The position numbers and the translations under genes were made by a program. Shown one piece after another: positions 38,553 to 50,052 of a DNA stretch of 64,000 nucleotides; position 1 is the stretch's first letter; the number at the start of each line of letters is the position of its first letter. Location of the stretch: contig NZ_CP093362.1 in NCBI RefSeq assembly GCF_023380225.1, positions 620,001 to 684,000 of the forward strand. The letters are read 5' to 3'. A model generated the notes under the pieces. The model did no database searches. It was not told where the DNA came from and saw only the letters and a program-made list of their open reading frames with translations. Source of the stretch: Apilactobacillus apisilvae. GTDB lineage: Bacteria; Bacillota; Bacilli; Lactobacillales; Lactobacillaceae.

Positions 38553-39056
38553 TTATTCTGCTAAATGTTGAGCAGAAACGCCACGTAGTGTAGCAACTTT
38601 TTCTGCACTCTTTAATGCTTTTAATCCGGCAAAAGTTGCGCGAATAGCATTAATTGGAGTATCTGAACCTAAACGTTTACTTGTAACATCGTCGATACCA
38701 GCTAATTCCATAACTGAACGAACGGCACCACCAGCAGCGACACCAGAACCTTCTTCAGCAGGTTTTAACATGATCTTACCGCCACCAAAAGTACCGATAA
38801 TTTCATGAGGAATAGTTGTACCAACTCTTGAAACAGTAATTAAGTTCTTACGGCCATCATCAACAGCCTTACGAATTGCATCAGGAACTTCTTGGGCTTT
38901 ACCAGTTCCGAATCCAACATGTCCGTTTTTATCACCAACAACAACTAAAGCTGCAAAACGTAGACGACGTCCACCTTTAACTACCTTAGTGATACGGTTA
39001 ATAGAAACAACAGTATCTTCAAGTTCTAATTTATTTGGATCAATAAATTCTGCCAT
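38553..39056 (-). CDS. rpsE: 30S ribosomal protein S5
   Basis: Fidelity protein of the small subunit, 167 residues. The N-terminal double-stranded RNA-binding part has [20 protein letters not shown], the loop mutated in spectinomycin resistance, here with ordinary residues; [17 protein letters not shown] and [13 protein letters not shown] follow. 20 bp after rplR. Confidence 0.97.
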   Translation of the reverse strand: MAEFIDPNKLELEDTVVSINRITKVVKGGRRLRFAALVVVGDKNGHVGFGTGKAQEVPDAIRKAVDDGRKNLITVSRVGTTIPHEIIGTFGGGKIMLKPAEEGSGVAAGGAVRSVMELAGIDDVTSKRLGSDTPINAIRATFAGLKALKSAEKVATLRGVSAQHLAE

Positions 39057-39076
39057 TTGTGGTTATTCCTCCTTTT

Positions 39077-39433
39077 TTAAAATTCTAATCCGTTTTCACG
39101 TGCAGCATCAGCTAATGCTTGAACACGTCCGTGGTATAAGTAACCGCCACGATCGAAAACAACATTTTTAACATTTTTTTCAGCAGCGCGTTTGGCAACT
39201 AATGAGCCAACAGAACTTGCTTGTTCTGTTTTATTTGCACCACTAACGTCTTTATCTAGAGTTGAGGCACTAGCAAGCGTAACACCCTCTACATCATCAA
39301 TAATTTGAGCGTAGATGTTTTTGTTAGAACGATAAACATTCAAACGTGGGCACACAGCAGTACCAGAGATCTTATTACGGACACGTAAGTGACGACGTTG
39401 ACGTGTCTTGTTCTTATCTGGTTTGTTAATCAA
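39077..39433 (-). CDS. rplR: 50S ribosomal protein L18
   Basis: 5S rRNA-binding protein. I choose TTG at 39433 ([19 protein letters not shown], 118 residues), eight bases after AGAGG; the GTG nine bases upstream lies within the binding site. [13 protein letters not shown] and [16 protein letters not shown] are conserved. Confidence 0.94.
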   Translation of the reverse strand: MINKPDKNKTRQRRHLRVRNKISGTAVCPRLNVYRSNKNIYAQIIDDVEGVTLASASTLDKDVSGANKTEQASSVGSLVAKRAAEKNVKNVVFDRGGYLYHGRVQALADAARENGLEF

Positions 39434-39489
39434 AATAGTCACCTCTTAATTGAATTTGTAAAATTGACTAAATAAAAAGCAAATGCTTA

Positions 39490-40029
39490 TTATTTACCAG
39501 TCTTACCTTCCTTACGACGAACAACTTCGTTTTCATAACGGATACCTTTACCTTTATAAGGTTCTGGTGAACGTACGGCACGAACGCGAGCAGCAAAGTC
39601 TCCTACATGTTCTTTGTTAATACCACTAATATTAATAGTTAAGCTATCAGGAGTTTCAACCTTTAAGTCATCATTAATATTAATTTCAACAGGATTTGAA
39701 TAACCAACATTTACTTCTAATACTGAACCCTTAGCTTGGGCACGGTAACCAACACCGACTAATTTAAGTGTCTTTGTAAAACCGTTAGTTACACCTTCAA
39801 CCATGTTGTTTAAGTTAGCACGCATAGTACCATGCATAGCACGGGTCTTATTATCGTATCTAACAGCTGGTTCAAAAGTAACGATATTATCGTTAACATT
39901 CATTTTAATGTTTGGTGAAAATTCACGAGTTAATGAACCTTTTTCACCTTTTACAGTTACATTGTTACCATCAGTAGTTAATTCAACACTTTCTGGTAAA
40001 ACAACTTTTCTATAACCAATACGACTCAT
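39490..40029 (-). CDS. rplF: 50S ribosomal protein L6
   Basis: Protein near the GTPase-factor site, 179 residues with two similar domains; [20 protein letters not shown] in the middle and the C-terminal [26 protein letters not shown] in shortened form are standard. 30 bp after rpsH. GGAGGTGT precedes the ATG. Confidence 0.97.
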   Translation of the reverse strand: MSRIGYRKVVLPESVELTTDGNNVTVKGEKGSLTREFSPNIKMNVNDNIVTFEPAVRYDNKTRAMHGTMRANLNNMVEGVTNGFTKTLKLVGVGYRAQAKGSVLEVNVGYSNPVEININDDLKVETPDSLTINISGINKEHVGDFAARVRAVRSPEPYKGKGIRYENEVVRRKEGKTGK

Positions 40030-40059
40030 TTATTACACCTCCAGTTCAAGCAAAGAATA

Positions 40060-40458
40060 TTACCAAATGTAAGCTAATACTTCTCCACCAATTTTTTTAG
40101 CACGAGCTTCTTTATCGGTAACAACACCTTCAGAAGTTGAGATAATTGCAACACCTAAACCATTTAATACCTTAGGAATTGAATCAGATTTTACATATGA
40201 ACGTAAACCTGGTCTTGAAATACGTTTCAAGCCAGAAATAACGTGTTCATCATTTTTACCATATTTAAGAAATACACGGATAACACCTTGCTTGTCATCA
40301 TCCATATATTCAACATCGCGAATAAAACCTTCACGTTTTAAAATTTCAGCAATGCTTTTTTTAATTTTTGAAGCTGGAACTTCAACAGATTCGTGACGAA
40401 CCATGTTAGCGTTACGAATTCTTGTTAAAAAGTCAGCGATTGGATCTGTCATGGACAT
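40060..40458 (-). CDS. rpsH: 30S ribosomal protein S8
   Basis: Central-domain assembly protein and translational repressor of the spc operon in E. coli. The 132 residues begin [19 protein letters not shown] and end with the rRNA-binding [19 protein letters not shown] and VLAYIW. AGGAGG precedes the ATG. Confidence 0.97.
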   Translation of the reverse strand: MSMTDPIADFLTRIRNANMVRHESVEVPASKIKKSIAEILKREGFIRDVEYMDDDKQGVIRVFLKYGKNDEHVISGLKRISRPGLRSYVKSDSIPKVLNGLGVAIISTSEGVVTDKEARAKKIGGEVLAYIW

Positions 40459-40487
40459 TAACGTAACCTCCTTTTTACTAAGTTATT

Positions 40488-40673
40488 TTACCAACTTGCC
40501 TTCTTCATACCAGGGATTTGACCTTTGTGGGCAAGATCTCTGATGCAGAGACGGCATAAATGAAATTTCTTGTAAACTGAATGAGGTCTTCCACAGCGTT
40601 CACAACGAGTGTAATTTCTAGTTGAAAACTTAGCAGGACGTTCACTCTTTACAATAAGTGCTTTTCTAGCCAT
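40488..40673 (-). CDS. rpsN: 30S ribosomal protein S14, zinc type
   Basis: Short 61-residue S14 with the zinc knuckle CERC...CRLC, as usual in Gram-positives; a zinc-free second copy is often encoded elsewhere under Zur control but not in this window. Ends [11 protein letters not shown]. Between rplE and rpsH. Confidence 0.97.
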   Translation of the reverse strand: MARKALIVKSERPAKFSTRNYTRCERCGRPHSVYKKFHLCRLCIRDLAHKGQIPGMKKASW

Positions 40674-40687
40674 ATTATACCCTCCTA

Positions 40688-41230
40688 TTATTTTGCAAAT
40701 GGCATACCGAATTGAGTTAACAATTCTTTTGATTCTTCATCAGTATTTGCAGTAGTTACAATAACGATATCTAAACCACGAACGCGGTTAACATTATCAT
40801 AATTAATTTCAGGGAAAATTAGTTGTTCACGTACACCTAATGTGTAGTTACCACGACCATCAAATGAACGTTTGTTAACACCATGGAAATCACGAACACG
40901 AGGTAATGAAACGTTAACTAATTTATCTAAGAAATCATACATACGTTCGCCACGTAATGTAACCTTGGCACCAATTGACATACCTTCACGTAAACGGAAA
41001 CCAGCAATTGATTTTTTAGCCTTAGTTACTAATGGCTTTTGTCCAGAAATTTGAGTTAATTCTGAAACAGCTTCGTCTAAGTTTTTAGCATTAGTAACGG
41101 CATCACCAACACCCATATTTAGAACGATTTTGTCAAGCTTAGGTGCTTGCATCATTGATGAATAGTTAAACTTTTCGATCAATGATTTTGAAATTTCATC
41201 TTTATATTTGTCTTGTAAACGGTTTGACAT
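40688..41230 (-). CDS. rplE: 50S ribosomal protein L5
   Basis: 5S rRNA-binding protein in the central protuberance. The ATG at 41230 is nine bases after AAAGGAGG and gives the normal 180 residues ([17 protein letters not shown]); the open frame 21 bp further contains that site. [11 protein letters not shown] and [14 protein letters not shown] are conserved. Confidence 0.95.
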   Translation of the reverse strand: MSNRLQDKYKDEISKSLIEKFNYSSMMQAPKLDKIVLNMGVGDAVTNAKNLDEAVSELTQISGQKPLVTKAKKSIAGFRLREGMSIGAKVTLRGERMYDFLDKLVNVSLPRVRDFHGVNKRSFDGRGNYTLGVREQLIFPEINYDNVNRVRGLDIVIVTTANTDEESKELLTQFGMPFAK

Positions 41231-41257
41231 GGAAAGGTATCCTCCTTTCAATTAAAA

Positions 41258-41566
41258 TTAATCGATTGATTTGTTAGTTTTTTTGGAAATACGAACTTTC
41301 TTACCATTTTCAATTTTGAAACCAACCTTTGTTGGTTCATTGTTTGATGGGTCAATTAACATTACATTTGAAACATGGATAGGAGCTTCAACATCATTAA
41401 TTCCACCTTGTGGATTTGATTGAGAAGCTTTTTGATGTTTCTTTACAATATTAATGCCTTCAACAATTACGCGATCTTGTGATGAGATAGTTTTAGTAAC
41501 GGTTCCTTCTTTACCCTTATCTTTACCACTAATTACGCGAACTTTGTCACCAGTTTTAATAAACAT
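41258..41566 (-). CDS. rplX: 50S ribosomal protein L24
   Basis: Assembly initiator protein, 102 residues. The KOW motif [20 protein letters not shown] is at the start, followed by [20 protein letters not shown]. Between rplN and rplE. Confidence 0.97.
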   Translation of the reverse strand: MFIKTGDKVRVISGKDKGKEGTVTKTISSQDRVIVEGINIVKKHQKASQSNPQGGINDVEAPIHVSNVMLIDPSNNEPTKVGFKIENGKKVRISKKTNKSID

Positions 41567-41598
41567 TTATTGGCACCTCCTTGGTTAACAGTAGTTAA

Positions 41599-41967
41599 TT
41601 AAAGTACTTCAGGCGCTAAGGAAACAATTTTCATGAATTTGTTATCACGTAATTCACGTGCAACAGGTCCAAAAATACGTGTTCCTTTTGGACTTTTATC
41701 GTCTTGAACTAACACAGCAGCGTTTTCATCGAAACGGATGTATGAACCATCTGAACGACGTGAAACAGCCTTAGTTCTAACAATAACAGCTTTAACAACG
41801 TCACCTTTTTTGACAACGCCACCTGGTGTTGCTTGTTTTACAGTAGCAACAACTATATCACCGATACCTGCATATCTTCTGCTTGATCCACCTAAAACCT
41901 TAATAGTTAAGATTTCACGCGCACCTGAGTTATCAGCAACTTTCAAACGACTTTCTTGTTGAATCAT
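41599..41967 (-). CDS. rplN: 50S ribosomal protein L14
   Basis: Protein at the subunit interface, 122 residues; [20 protein letters not shown] at the N-terminus and [20 protein letters not shown] at the C-terminus. GGAGGG precedes the ATG. Between rpsQ and rplX. Confidence 0.97.
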   Translation of the reverse strand: MIQQESRLKVADNSGAREILTIKVLGGSSRRYAGIGDIVVATVKQATPGGVVKKGDVVKAVIVRTKAVSRRSDGSYIRFDENAAVLVQDDKSPKGTRIFGPVARELRDNKFMKIVSLAPEVL

Positions 41968-42021
41968 AGCTAATACCCTCCTTCCGGTATTTACTCAGAA
42001 TACGATAAGTTAAAAACATTT

Positions 42022-42282
42022 TTAGATAGTTACATCTTTTTTAACGATATTAACTAAACGGAAATGTTTTGTAGCTGACAATGGTCGTGTTTCCATAATT
42101 TCAACGATATCGCCATTTTTTGCTTCATTGTTTTCATCATGAGCTTTGTACTTCTTTGAGTACTTAACACGTTTTCCGTAAGTAGGATGTGTTTTATAAG
42201 TTTCAACAACAACAGCAATTGTCTTGTCCATCTTGTCTGAAACAACACGGCCTCTGTAGACCTTACGCATATTACGTTCCAT
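42022..42282 (-). CDS. rpsQ: 30S ribosomal protein S17
   Basis: Primary 16S-binding protein with an OB fold, 86 residues from the ATG at 42282 ([20 protein letters not shown]). An ATG six bases earlier is only three bases from AAAGGAGG, so the later one is preferred. Between rpmC and rplN. Confidence 0.93.
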   Translation of the reverse strand: MERNMRKVYRGRVVSDKMDKTIAVVVETYKTHPTYGKRVKYSKKYKAHDENNEAKNGDIVEIMETRPLSATKHFRLVNIVKKDVTI

Positions 42283-42307
42283 TAACATTGACCTCCTTTA
42301 TCGTATT

Positions 42308-42502
42308 CTATTTGTTTAGTTCTTGTTGACGCAATGCAGTTTTGATACGTGCAATGTTCTTACGAACTTTCTTCAATCTTGCAGTATTTTCCAATTGACC
42401 AGTAGCTAATTGAAAACGAAGGTTGAATAATTCTTCTTTATAACTTTGTTCTTTTTCATGCATTTGAGCAGTGGTTAGTTCATTAATTTCTTTAGCCTTC
42501 AT
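42308..42502 (-). CDS. rpmC: 50S ribosomal protein L29
   Basis: Two-helix protein of 64 residues at the tunnel exit, a docking site for SRP and trigger factor. The start is ATG at 42502 ([19 protein letters not shown]), eight bases after GGTGG; it overlaps the rplP 3' end by 11 bp. Confidence 0.93.
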   Translation of the reverse strand: MKAKEINELTTAQMHEKEQSYKEELFNLRFQLATGQLENTARLKKVRKNIARIKTALRQQELNK

Positions 42503-42926
42503 TTGATTCGCCACCTACTTCCTCACGTTTAATAATCTTTGTTCGAACAGGAAGTTTAGTAGAAGCTAAACGCAAAGCTTCTTTAGCAACTTCATCAGAA
42601 ACTTCTCCAATTTCAAATAGGATTTTTCCACGCTTAACTGGAGCAACCCAACCAGCAGGAGAACCTTTTCCGTTACCCATACGAACCCCTACACCTTTTT
42701 CAGTGTATGATTTATGAGGGAAAATTTTAATCCAAACTTTCCCACCACGCTTCATGTATCTTGTAATAGCAATACGACAAGCTTCGATTTGACGATTAGT
42801 GATCCAATGTGAATCAAGCGCTTGTAAACCGTAACTACCAAAGGCTACTGTGTTTCCACCTTTTGAATGTCCACGTAGTTTACCACGGTGTTCACGACGG
42901 AACTTAACACGTTTTGGTACTAGCAT
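42492..42926 (-). CDS. rplP: 50S ribosomal protein L16
   Basis: Protein near the A site, 144 residues, with [20 protein letters not shown], the functional Arg in [19 protein letters not shown] and a C-terminal acidic tail that overlaps the rpmC start. Abuts rpsC. Confidence 0.97.
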   Translation of the reverse strand: MLVPKRVKFRREHRGKLRGHSKGGNTVAFGSYGLQALDSHWITNRQIEACRIAITRYMKRGGKVWIKIFPHKSYTEKGVGVRMGNGKGSPAGWVAPVKRGKILFEIGEVSDEVAKEALRLASTKLPVRTKIIKREEVGGESNEG

Positions 42927-42928
42927 GT

Positions 42929-43597
42929 TTATTTCCCTCCTTTATTATCTTTCTTATCATTAGCTAATTCTGGTAGAATTTCTCCACGATAAATCCAAGT
43001 TTTTACACCAATTGAACCATAAGTAGTGTGAGCTTCTTCCCATGAATAGTCAATGTCTGCTCTTAATGTATGCAATGGAACAGTACCTTCAGCATATGAT
43101 TCAACACGTGACATATCGGCACCATTTAGACGACCAGAAACTTGAGTTTTAACACCCTTAGCACCAGATCTACTTGCACGTTGCATACCTTGGCGCATTG
43201 CACGACGGAAAGCTACACGGCCTTCTAGTTGACGGGCAATGTTTTCACCAACTAACTTAGCATCTAAATCAGGTTTCTTAATTTCAATAATGTTAATATG
43301 AACACGTTTACCTGTTAAAGTGTTCAATTCTTTACGAAGATTTTCTACTTCTGATCCACCTTTACCGATAACCATTCCTGGTTTAGCAGTATGAATTGAA
43401 ATATTTACACGTTTTGCAGCACGTTCAATTACAACTCTTGATACGGAAGCATCAGCAAGTCTCTTACTAATATATTCACGGATTTTCAAGTCTTCATTTA
43501 AATCAGTAGCAAAGTCTGCTCTTTCAGCATACCATTTTGCGTCCCAATCACGAATAATTCCGACACGTAATCCGGTAGGATTTATTTTTTGACCCAC
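42929..43597 (-). CDS. rpsC: 30S ribosomal protein S3
   Basis: mRNA entry-channel protein of 222 residues with a KH domain ([18 protein letters not shown]) and the C-terminal S3 domain ([20 protein letters not shown]). Start GTG after GGAGGG. The tail KKDNKGGK is short. Confidence 0.97.
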   Translation of the reverse strand: MGQKINPTGLRVGIIRDWDAKWYAERADFATDLNEDLKIREYISKRLADASVSRVVIERAAKRVNISIHTAKPGMVIGKGGSEVENLRKELNTLTGKRVHINIIEIKKPDLDAKLVGENIARQLEGRVAFRRAMRQGMQRASRSGAKGVKTQVSGRLNGADMSRVESYAEGTVPLHTLRADIDYSWEEAHTTYGSIGVKTWIYRGEILPELANDKKDNKGGK

Positions 43598-43611
43598 GGC
43601 TTAATCCCTCC

Positions 43612-43959
43612 TTATTTTTCTGAAACTACTACAGTTATATGACTAGTACGTTTATTAATTGGAGAAGCAGAACCTTTAGCACGAGGACGGAAACGTTTTA
43701 AAGTTGGTCCTTCGTTAACAAAAACTTCGCTTACTACCAAGTCTTCACGATCTAAATCAAAATTATTTTCTGCATTTGCTACAGCTGACATCAAAACTTT
43801 AGAAACAACTGGTGAAGCACTTCTTGGAGTGAACTTCAAAATTGCAGCGGCTTCTGAAACGCTTTTACCTCTAATAAGATCAACTACAAGGCGAACCTTA
43901 CGAGCGGCAATACGAACAGTTCTAGCAGTAGCTTGTGCTGATGTAACTTGTTCAGCCAT
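43612..43959 (-). CDS. rplV: 50S ribosomal protein L22
   Basis: Lines the exit tunnel through a beta hairpin ([20 protein letters not shown]), where macrolide resistance changes arise; here ordinary. 115 residues. Between rpsS and rpsC. Confidence 0.97.
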   Translation of the reverse strand: MAEQVTSAQATARTVRIAARKVRLVVDLIRGKSVSEAAAILKFTPRSASPVVSKVLMSAVANAENNFDLDREDLVVSEVFVNEGPTLKRFRPRAKGSASPINKRTSHITVVVSEK

Positions 43960-43975
43960 TTGTTATCCTCCTTGT

Positions 43976-44254
43976 TTAGACAGTTTTCTTGTCATCGCCA
44001 TTTCCATGTCCATGGAAAGTACGTGTTGGTACAAATTCACCTAACTTATGGCCTACCATATCTTCTTGTACATATACTGGAACATTCTTTCTTCCATCAT
44101 ATACAGCGATAGTATAACCAATAAAACTAGGGAAAATTGTTGAACGACGTGACCATGTTTTGATTACGTCTTTCTTTTCTTGGTCTTTTTGAGCATCGAT
44201 TTTCTTTAAAAGATGCTTATCGGCAAAAGGTCCCTTTTTCAAACTACGACCCAT
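43976..44254 (-). CDS. rpsS: 30S ribosomal protein S19
   Basis: Head protein that works with S13, 92 residues: [52 protein letters not shown]. The 62-bp gap to rplB upstream contains a short ATATAC palindrome but no clear signal. Confidence 0.97.
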   Translation of the reverse strand: MGRSLKKGPFADKHLLKKIDAQKDQEKKDVIKTWSRRSTIFPSFIGYTIAVYDGRKNVPVYVQEDMVGHKLGEFVPTRTFHGHGNGDDKKTV

Positions 44255-44316
44255 TATGAAACCTCCTCTTTAATAACATTATAGGAAAATATATACATTA
44301 ATGTATATATCAGTTA

Positions 44317-45156
44317 TTACATTTTTGATCCCTTACGACGACGTACGATAAACTTGTTTGAACGAGCTTTTCTCTTACGAGTCTTCTTACCATTAGTTTT
44401 CTTATGCCATGGTGATAATGGTGATGGGTAACCAACTGGAGCTTTACCTTCACCACCACCATGAGGATGATCGTTAGGGTTCATTACAGAACCACGAACA
44501 TGTGGACGTTGTCCCTTGTAACGGTTACGACCAGCTTTACCAACATTTACTAATGAATGTTCTTCGTTACCCATACTTCCGATGGTTGCACGGTTAACTG
44601 AAAGAATCATACGAACTTCGCCAGAAGCTAATCTAACTAATGCGTATTTTCCTTCCTTACCTAATAATTGAGCTGAAGTACCAGCAGAACGAACTAATTG
44701 TCCACCCTTACCAGGTTTTAATTCAATATTATGAATTGTTGTACCAACTGGAATGTTGTTAAGTGGTAAAGAGTTACCAACTTTAATATCAGCATTTTCT
44801 CCAGATTGAACTTTATCGCCAACCTTTAATCCTTTAGGTGCAAGAATGTATGTCTTAATACCATCAGAATATACAACTAATGCGATATTAGCAGTACGGT
44901 TTGGGTCATATTCAATGGTCTTTACAGTACCATCAATATCATCATGGTTACGTTTAAAATCAATAATACGGTATTGATTTTTATTACCACCACCACGATG
45001 ACGAACAGTCATATGGCCATAATTGTTACGACCTGCAGTATGTGACTTAGCAGCTAATAATGACTTTTCTGGATTTGATGTAGTAATAACACCATAATCA
45101 AGGCTAGTCATATTACGACGACCATTGGTGGTTGCTTTATATGTTTTAATAGCCAC
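44317..45156 (-). CDS. rplB: 50S ribosomal protein L2
   Basis: Core protein needed for subunit joining and peptidyl transfer, 279 residues. The conserved histidine loop [17 protein letters not shown] lies near residue 225. Start GTG after GGAGGG. Between rplW and rpsS. Confidence 0.97.
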   Translation of the reverse strand: MAIKTYKATTNGRRNMTSLDYGVITTSNPEKSLLAAKSHTAGRNNYGHMTVRHRGGGNKNQYRIIDFKRNHDDIDGTVKTIEYDPNRTANIALVVYSDGIKTYILAPKGLKVGDKVQSGENADIKVGNSLPLNNIPVGTTIHNIELKPGKGGQLVRSAGTSAQLLGKEGKYALVRLASGEVRMILSVNRATIGSMGNEEHSLVNVGKAGRNRYKGQRPHVRGSVMNPNDHPHGGGEGKAPVGYPSPLSPWHKKTNGKKTRKRKARSNKFIVRRRKGSKM

Positions 45157-45182
45157 GGTATTTCCCTCCTATATTTATTATT

Positions 45183-45470
45183 TTATTTATCGCTAAATAA
45201 TTTAATTTCTTTTGAATCACTTGATAAGGTAACGATAGCTTTACGACGTTTCTTAGTGTAACCTTCGTAACGACCTTGGCGTTTCAATTTACCTTTAAGA
45301 TTCATAATATTAACATTTAATACCTTAACATCAAAGATGTCTTGAACAGCATTTTTCACTTGTGTTTTAGTTGCTCGTAAGTCAACATCAAAAGTGTATT
45401 TTTTATCGTCCATCATTGCTGTTGATTGTTCAGTAATTACGGGACGTAGAATAATATCACGTGCTTCCAT
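45183..45470 (-). CDS. rplW: 50S ribosomal protein L23
   Basis: Exit-site protein that docks trigger factor and SRP, 95 residues; [20 protein letters not shown] at the start and the basic loop [19 protein letters not shown]. Overlaps the rplD stop by one base. Confidence 0.97.
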   Translation of the reverse strand: MEARDIILRPVITEQSTAMMDDKKYTFDVDLRATKTQVKNAVQDIFDVKVLNVNIMNLKGKLKRQGRYEGYTKKRRKAIVTLSSDSKEIKLFSDK

Positions 45471-46093
45471 TATGCGAGCACCTCCTCTACTTGAGAAAGA
45501 GCAGCCTTTGTGATGACAACTTTGCCACTGTTAACAACACTTAAAGTGTTTAAACTCTTAGCACTAATAACTTCAACGTTGCTAATGTTACGAGCTGATA
45601 AAGCAGCATTCTTATTGTCTTCTTCCAAAACTACTAATGTCTTAGCTGAAGCGTTTAATTTATTTAATGATTCTGAAAATTCCTTAGTTTTAGGAGCATC
45701 AAAATCTAATGAATCTACCACTACAAAGTTATCATTAGCAACTTTTTCTGATAAAACAGATTTAATAGCTAAACGATTAACCTTTTTAGGTAAATGGTAA
45801 CCGTATGAACGTGGAGTAGGTCCGAAGACGATTCCACCTCCACGAAATTGTGGTGAACGGATTGAACCTTGACGAGCACGTCCAGTACCCTTTTGACGCC
45901 ATGGCTTTTTACCACCACCACTAACGGCATGTCTATTTTTTACAGCATGTGTTCCTTGACGTAAAGATGCTCTTTGCATAGTTACAACGTCAAATACAAC
46001 ACTGTCATTTTGTTCAATAGCAAAAATGTCATCGTTTAAATCAACGTTACCATTTTTACTACCATCTTTTTTGTATAATGCTACGCTTGTCAT
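45470..46093 (-). CDS. rplD: 50S ribosomal protein L4
   Basis: Tunnel-wall protein of 207 residues with the long loop [20 protein letters not shown]. In E. coli L4 represses the S10 operon at its leader; the structured leader at 47087 could be a target of similar control, but this is not shown. Between rplC and rplW. Confidence 0.97.
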   Translation of the reverse strand: MTSVALYKKDGSKNGNVDLNDDIFAIEQNDSVVFDVVTMQRASLRQGTHAVKNRHAVSGGGKKPWRQKGTGRARQGSIRSPQFRGGGIVFGPTPRSYGYHLPKKVNRLAIKSVLSEKVANDNFVVVDSLDFDAPKTKEFSESLNKLNASAKTLVVLEEDNKNAALSARNISNVEVISAKSLNTLSVVNSGKVVITKAALSQVEEVLA

Positions 46094-46110
46094 TTATGGT
46101 TCCTCCTTTC

Positions 46111-46746
46111 TTATTTTTGTGATCCGCGAGCTGCAGATTTAATTGTTAAGAATGATTTGTTAGCACCAGGAACGTTACCTTTGATTAAGATTACGTTGTT
46201 GTCAACATCAGCCTTTACAACTTCTAGATTTTGAATAGTAACTTGGTTATTACCCATTCTACCAGGTAATTCCATACCTTTTGTAACACGGTTAATAATA
46301 ACACCAAGTGAACCTGGACGACGGTGATATCTAGAACCGTGAGTTTCTGGTCCTCTAGCTTGACCATCTTTATGAATGTTACCTTGGTAACCATGACCTT
46401 TTGTAATTCCTGTTACATCTACGATGTCACCGGCTTCAAAAATGTCTGCCTTAACTTCATCTGATACATTGTAATCGCTAAGCTCAACATTTCTGATTTC
46501 TTTAATGAAGCGCTTAGGATTTGTATTTGCTTTTGCTACATGACCCTTTTCTGGTTTGTTACTTAAAACATCACGTTTGTCAGCATAACCAAGTTGAATA
46601 GCATTGTATCCATCAGTTTCAGTTGTCTTTGTTTGTAACACAACGTTTGGAGTTACATCAACAGCAGTAACTGGAATTAATTCACCATTTTCAGTGAAAA
46701 CTTGAGTCATTCCGACTTTTTTACCTAAGATTCCTTTTTTGGTCAT
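46111..46746 (-). CDS. rplC: 50S ribosomal protein L3
   Basis: One of the first proteins in 50S assembly, 211 residues. [19 protein letters not shown] at the start and the tip loop [18 protein letters not shown], which points to the peptidyl transferase centre. Between rpsJ and rplD. Confidence 0.97.
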   Translation of the reverse strand: MTKKGILGKKVGMTQVFTENGELIPVTAVDVTPNVVLQTKTTETDGYNAIQLGYADKRDVLSNKPEKGHVAKANTNPKRFIKEIRNVELSDYNVSDEVKADIFEAGDIVDVTGITKGHGYQGNIHKDGQARGPETHGSRYHRRPGSLGVIINRVTKGMELPGRMGNNQVTIQNLEVVKADVDNNVILIKGNVPGANKSFLTIKSAARGSQK

Positions 46747-46777
46747 GAGTACACCTCCGATATATTGTAATTTTTAA

Positions 46778-47086
46778 TTATAGTTTGATTTCGATATCAA
46801 CACCACTTGGTAAATCAAGTTTCATTAATGAATCAACAGTTTTTGGTGTTGGGTTTAAGATGTCAATTAAACGTTTGTGAGTTAACATTTCAAATTGTTC
46901 ACGTGACTTCTTAAATTTATGTGGTGAAGCTAGAACAGTATAAACAGTTCTATCTGTTGGCAATGGAATTGGACCAGAAATGTTGGCACCAGTTCTTTGC
47001 GCAGTAGCCACAATCTTTTCAGCTGATTGGTCTAAAGTACGGTGTTCATATGCCTTTAAACGAATACGAATTTTTTGTTTTGCCAT
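46778..47086 (-). CDS. rpsJ: 30S ribosomal protein S10
   Basis: First gene of the long ribosomal operon; also NusE, which links ribosome and polymerase. 102 residues, [20 protein letters not shown] at the start and [20 protein letters not shown] in the middle. AGGAGGG stands before the ATG. A 159-base structured leader precedes it. Confidence 0.97.
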   Translation of the reverse strand: MAKQKIRIRLKAYEHRTLDQSAEKIVATAQRTGANISGPIPLPTDRTVYTVLASPHKFKKSREQFEMLTHKRLIDILNPTPKTVDSLMKLDLPSGVDIEIKL

Positions 47087-47245
47087 TGTTTTCCCTCCTC
47101 GCCTTTATTTAAAAATAAGACTAGCTCCGTGTAAATTACCGCCACGCCCTATCATGGCAAAGCGGCCGGGTGTGTCGCAACCTTACACATCAAAGCCTGA
47201 ATTAGATAACTGTATAAGAACATAGATGTCCCTCAAACAGGTACC
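47087..47245 (-). ncRNA. Structured 5' leader of the S10 operon
   Basis: From the predicted transcription start to rpsJ. A GC-rich block in very AT-rich surroundings has arms GTGTAA/TTACAC enclosing CCGC...GCGG and GCC/GGGC pairings (about 47130-47195). Such size and structure suggest autogenous control by a ribosomal protein; there is no open frame in it. Confidence 0.5.
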
Positions 47246-47250
47246 TCTAT

Positions 47251-47279
47251 ATAATACAAAAAATATCGCAAAAGTTCAA
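47251..47279 (-). promoter_or_regulatory. Promoter of the S10-spc-alpha operon
   Basis: Minus strand TTGAAC (47279-47274) and TATTAT (47256-47251) with a 17-bp spacer, between the fusA terminator and the leader. Confidence 0.7.
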
Positions 47280-47323
47280 GTCCTTTTCGATATTTCTTCA
47301 CATAAATACATTATCTATATAAT

Positions 47324-47356
47324 AAAAAAAGTGTTGAATAAATTCAACACTTTTTT
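47324..47356 (-). terminator. fusA terminator
   Basis: AAAAAAGTGTTGAAT (47325-47339) and ATTCAACACTTTTTT (47342-47356) form a strong hairpin with a T-run, separating the str and S10 operons. Confidence 0.85.
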
Positions 47357-47360
47357 AAAA

Positions 47361-49454
47361 TTATTTTTCAGCACCATTTTTTTCAATAATTTCTTCTTGA
47401 ATAGCCTTAGGAACAGCTGAATAGTGATCAAATGTCATTGAGAAAGTACCTCTACCTTGTGAAGCTGAACGTAAAGTAGTAGCATAACCAAACATTTCTG
47501 ATAATGGAACAAATGCATGAATAAGTTGTGCCTTATTTCTAACTTCCATACCTTCAACACTACCACGACGAGAAGTAACTTGTCCCATAACATCACCCAT
47601 GTATTCTTCAGGGATAACAATGTCTACTTTCATAATTGGTTCTAAAATAACTGGACCAGCGCTCTTAGCAGCATTCTTAAGCGCAATTGATGCAGCAACC
47701 TTAAATGCAGCTTCAGATGAATCGACATCATGATAACTACCATCAAATAACTTAGCCTTAACATCAATTAATGGATAACCAGCAAGAACCCCATTATCCA
47801 TTGATTCTTTTAGACCTTGTTCTACAGCAGGAATAAATTCACGAGGAACAACCCCACCAACAATGGCATTTTCAAATTCGAAACCTTTACCAGTTTCATT
47901 TGGAGTGAATTCAATCCAAACATCACCATATTGACCTTTACCACCAGATTGACGAATAAATTTACCTTGTGCCTTAGTTGGCTTAGTAAATGCTTCTCTG
48001 TAAGCAACTTGTGGTTCACCAATAGTAGCTTCCACATTAAATTCACGTTTCATACGATCAATAATGATATTTAGGTGAAGTTCACCCATACCAGCGATAA
48101 TTGTTTCACCAGTTTCAGGGTTAGTTTCAGCCTTGAAAGTTGGATCTTCTTCAGCAAGTTTTTGTAAAGCAATATCCATCTTATCTTGGTCGGCCTTAGT
48201 CTTAGGTTCAACAGAAACACTAATAACTGGGTCTGGGAATACCATTGATTCAAGGTGTAATGGATGCTTTTGATCAGTTAAAGAATCACCAGTAGTAGTG
48301 TTCTTCAAACCAATAGCAGCAGCAATATCACCAGAGAATACTTCAGGAATTTCTTTTCTATGGTTTGAATGCATTTGTAGCAAACGACCAACACGTTCAC
48401 GTTTATCCTTAGTTGCATTAAGAACGTATGAACCAGCTTCAAGAGTACCTTGGTATACACGAATATAAGTTAAACGACCAACATATGGATCAGTTGCAAC
48501 TTTAAATGCTAATGAAGCAAATGGTTTACTATCATCAGCTTTAAGTTCAACATCTTCTCCACTTTCAGGGTCAGTAGCCTTATAAGGACGTACATCTAAT
48601 GGTGATGGTAAGTATTCAAGAACAGCATCCATTAACATTTGGATACCCTTATTCTTAAATGCTGAACCAGCTAGAACTGGGAAGAATTCAAGGTTTAATG
48701 TACCCTTACGGATAGCAGCCTTAATTTCATCATTTGAAATTTCTTCACCTTCAAGGTATTTGTCCATAACATCATCATCGATATCAGCAACGGCTTCAAT
48801 TAATGATTGACGAGCTTTATTAGCTGCATCTTTATATTCATCAGGAACATCAACAGTATCCCACTTTGCACCTAACTTATCTTCATCATAAATATCAGCT
48901 TTCATATCGATTAAATCGATAACACCTTCAAATGTATCTTCTTTACCAATAGGAATTTGGATAGCATGTGCATTAGCATCTAAACGATCATGTAATGATT
49001 GAACTGATGCAGCAAAGTCAGCACCTAACTTATCCATCTTGTTAGCAAAAACAATACGAGGAACATTATATTCTGAAGCTTGACGCCAAACAGTTTCTGT
49101 TTGTGGTTCAACACCAGCGGCAGCATCAAGAATAGTAATGGAACCATCTAGAACACGTAATGAACGTTCAACTTCGGCAGTAAAGTCAACGTGTCCTGGA
49201 GTATCAATAATATTGATACGGTAGTCTTTCCATTGAGCAGTAGTAGCAGCAGAAGTGATAGTAATACCACGTTCTTGTTCTTGTACCATCCAATCCATTT
49301 GTGAAGCACCATCATGAGTTTCACCAATTTTGTGGATTCTACCAGTATAGTACAAAATACGTTCAGTAGCAGTTGTTTTACCAGCATCAATATGAGCAGT
49401 GATACCAATATTACGTGTTTTTTCTAATGGGAATTCACGTTTGTTGTTAGCCAT
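47361..49454 (-). CDS. fusA: Elongation factor G
   Basis: GTPase that drives translocation, 697 residues. G1 is AHIDAGKTT (20-28), switch [11 protein letters not shown]4 NKMD, followed by domains II-V; the [14 protein letters not shown] stretch in domain IV is typical. Last gene of the str operon (rpsL-rpsG-fusA); EF-Tu is not here. A hairpin pair separates it from rpsG, so its expression may be tuned apart from rpsG. Confidence 0.97.
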   Translation of the reverse strand: MANNKREFPLEKTRNIGITAHIDAGKTTATERILYYTGRIHKIGETHDGASQMDWMVQEQERGITITSAATTAQWKDYRINIIDTPGHVDFTAEVERSLRVLDGSITILDAAAGVEPQTETVWRQASEYNVPRIVFANKMDKLGADFAASVQSLHDRLDANAHAIQIPIGKEDTFEGVIDLIDMKADIYDEDKLGAKWDTVDVPDEYKDAANKARQSLIEAVADIDDDVMDKYLEGEEISNDEIKAAIRKGTLNLEFFPVLAGSAFKNKGIQMLMDAVLEYLPSPLDVRPYKATDPESGEDVELKADDSKPFASLAFKVATDPYVGRLTYIRVYQGTLEAGSYVLNATKDKRERVGRLLQMHSNHRKEIPEVFSGDIAAAIGLKNTTTGDSLTDQKHPLHLESMVFPDPVISVSVEPKTKADQDKMDIALQKLAEEDPTFKAETNPETGETIIAGMGELHLNIIIDRMKREFNVEATIGEPQVAYREAFTKPTKAQGKFIRQSGGKGQYGDVWIEFTPNETGKGFEFENAIVGGVVPREFIPAVEQGLKESMDNGVLAGYPLIDVKAKLFDGSYHDVDSSEAAFKVAASIALKNAAKSAGPVILEPIMKVDIVIPEEYMGDVMGQVTSRRGSVEGMEVRNKAQLIHAFVPLSEMFGYATTLRSASQGRGTFSMTFDHYSAVPKAIQEEIIEKNGAEK

Positions 49455-49480
49455 TAAAATGTTTCTCCTCTCAAATAATT

Positions 49481-49540
49481 CACTTTTTTAAAAAAGTGGC
49501 TAATACCATTAGCCACTAATTAATTGTACATTAAGTACAA
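49481..49540 (-). promoter_or_regulatory. Overlapping hairpins in the rpsG-fusA gap (possible attenuator)
   Basis: Read leftward: a small stem TTGTAC/GTACAA (49524-49540), a terminator stem AGTGGCTAAT/ATTAGCCACT (49495-49517) followed by TTTTTT, and an 18-bp perfect palindrome CACTTTTTTAAAAAAGTG (49481-49498) that shares the T-run and stem base. The last two cannot form together. Confidence 0.55.
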
Positions 49541-49547
49541 ATTTATA

Positions 49548-50018
49548 TTACCAACGGTAGTGAGCAAATGCACGGTTAGCTTCTGCCATCTTATGAGTGT
49601 CTTCACGTTTCTTAACTGAAGCACCTGTATTGTTAGAAGCATCAATGATTTCGCGTCCTAGACGTTCAACCATAGTGTGTTCACCACGTAGACGTGCGTA
49701 GTTTACAATCCAACGTAAACCTAATGTAACACGACGATCAGGACGTACTTCGATAGGAACTTGGTAGTTTGATCCACCAACACGACGAGCCTTAACTTCT
49801 AGTACAGGCATAACGTTTTTCATAGCTTCTTCGAATACATCAACTGCTTCGTTTCCAGTTTCTTTCTTAATAAGGTCAAATGCACCATATAAAATTTCTG
49901 TAGCAGTTCCCTTTTTACCATCTAACATCAAACGATTGATTAAACTAGCAACCATTTTTGAGTTATAAATTGGATCAGGAAGAACTTCACGTTGTTGAAC
50001 ATTTCCTTTTCTTGGCAT
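49548..50018 (-). CDS. rpsG: 30S ribosomal protein S7
   Basis: Head-assembly protein contacting E-site tRNA, 156 residues: [37 protein letters not shown], and the final [14 protein letters not shown]. 34 bp after rpsL. AAGGAGG precedes the ATG. Confidence 0.97.
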   Translation of the reverse strand: MPRKGNVQQREVLPDPIYNSKMVASLINRLMLDGKKGTATEILYGAFDLIKKETGNEAVDVFEEAMKNVMPVLEVKARRVGGSNYQVPIEVRPDRRVTLGLRWIVNYARLRGEHTMVERLGREIIDASNNTGASVKKREDTHKMAEANRAFAHYRW

Positions 50019-50052
50019 TAAAAAATCCTCCTTGTATTATAGCTTATAAAAT

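Noticed and set aside
46980-47420. Plus-strand open frames over the S10 leader and fusA terminator
   Set aside because: They cross a promoter, a structured leader and a terminator on the opposite strand and show no protein family pattern.
48465-48475. CGAATA-type competence box inside fusA
   Set aside because: It lies in coding sequence of a core gene with no downstream competence gene.
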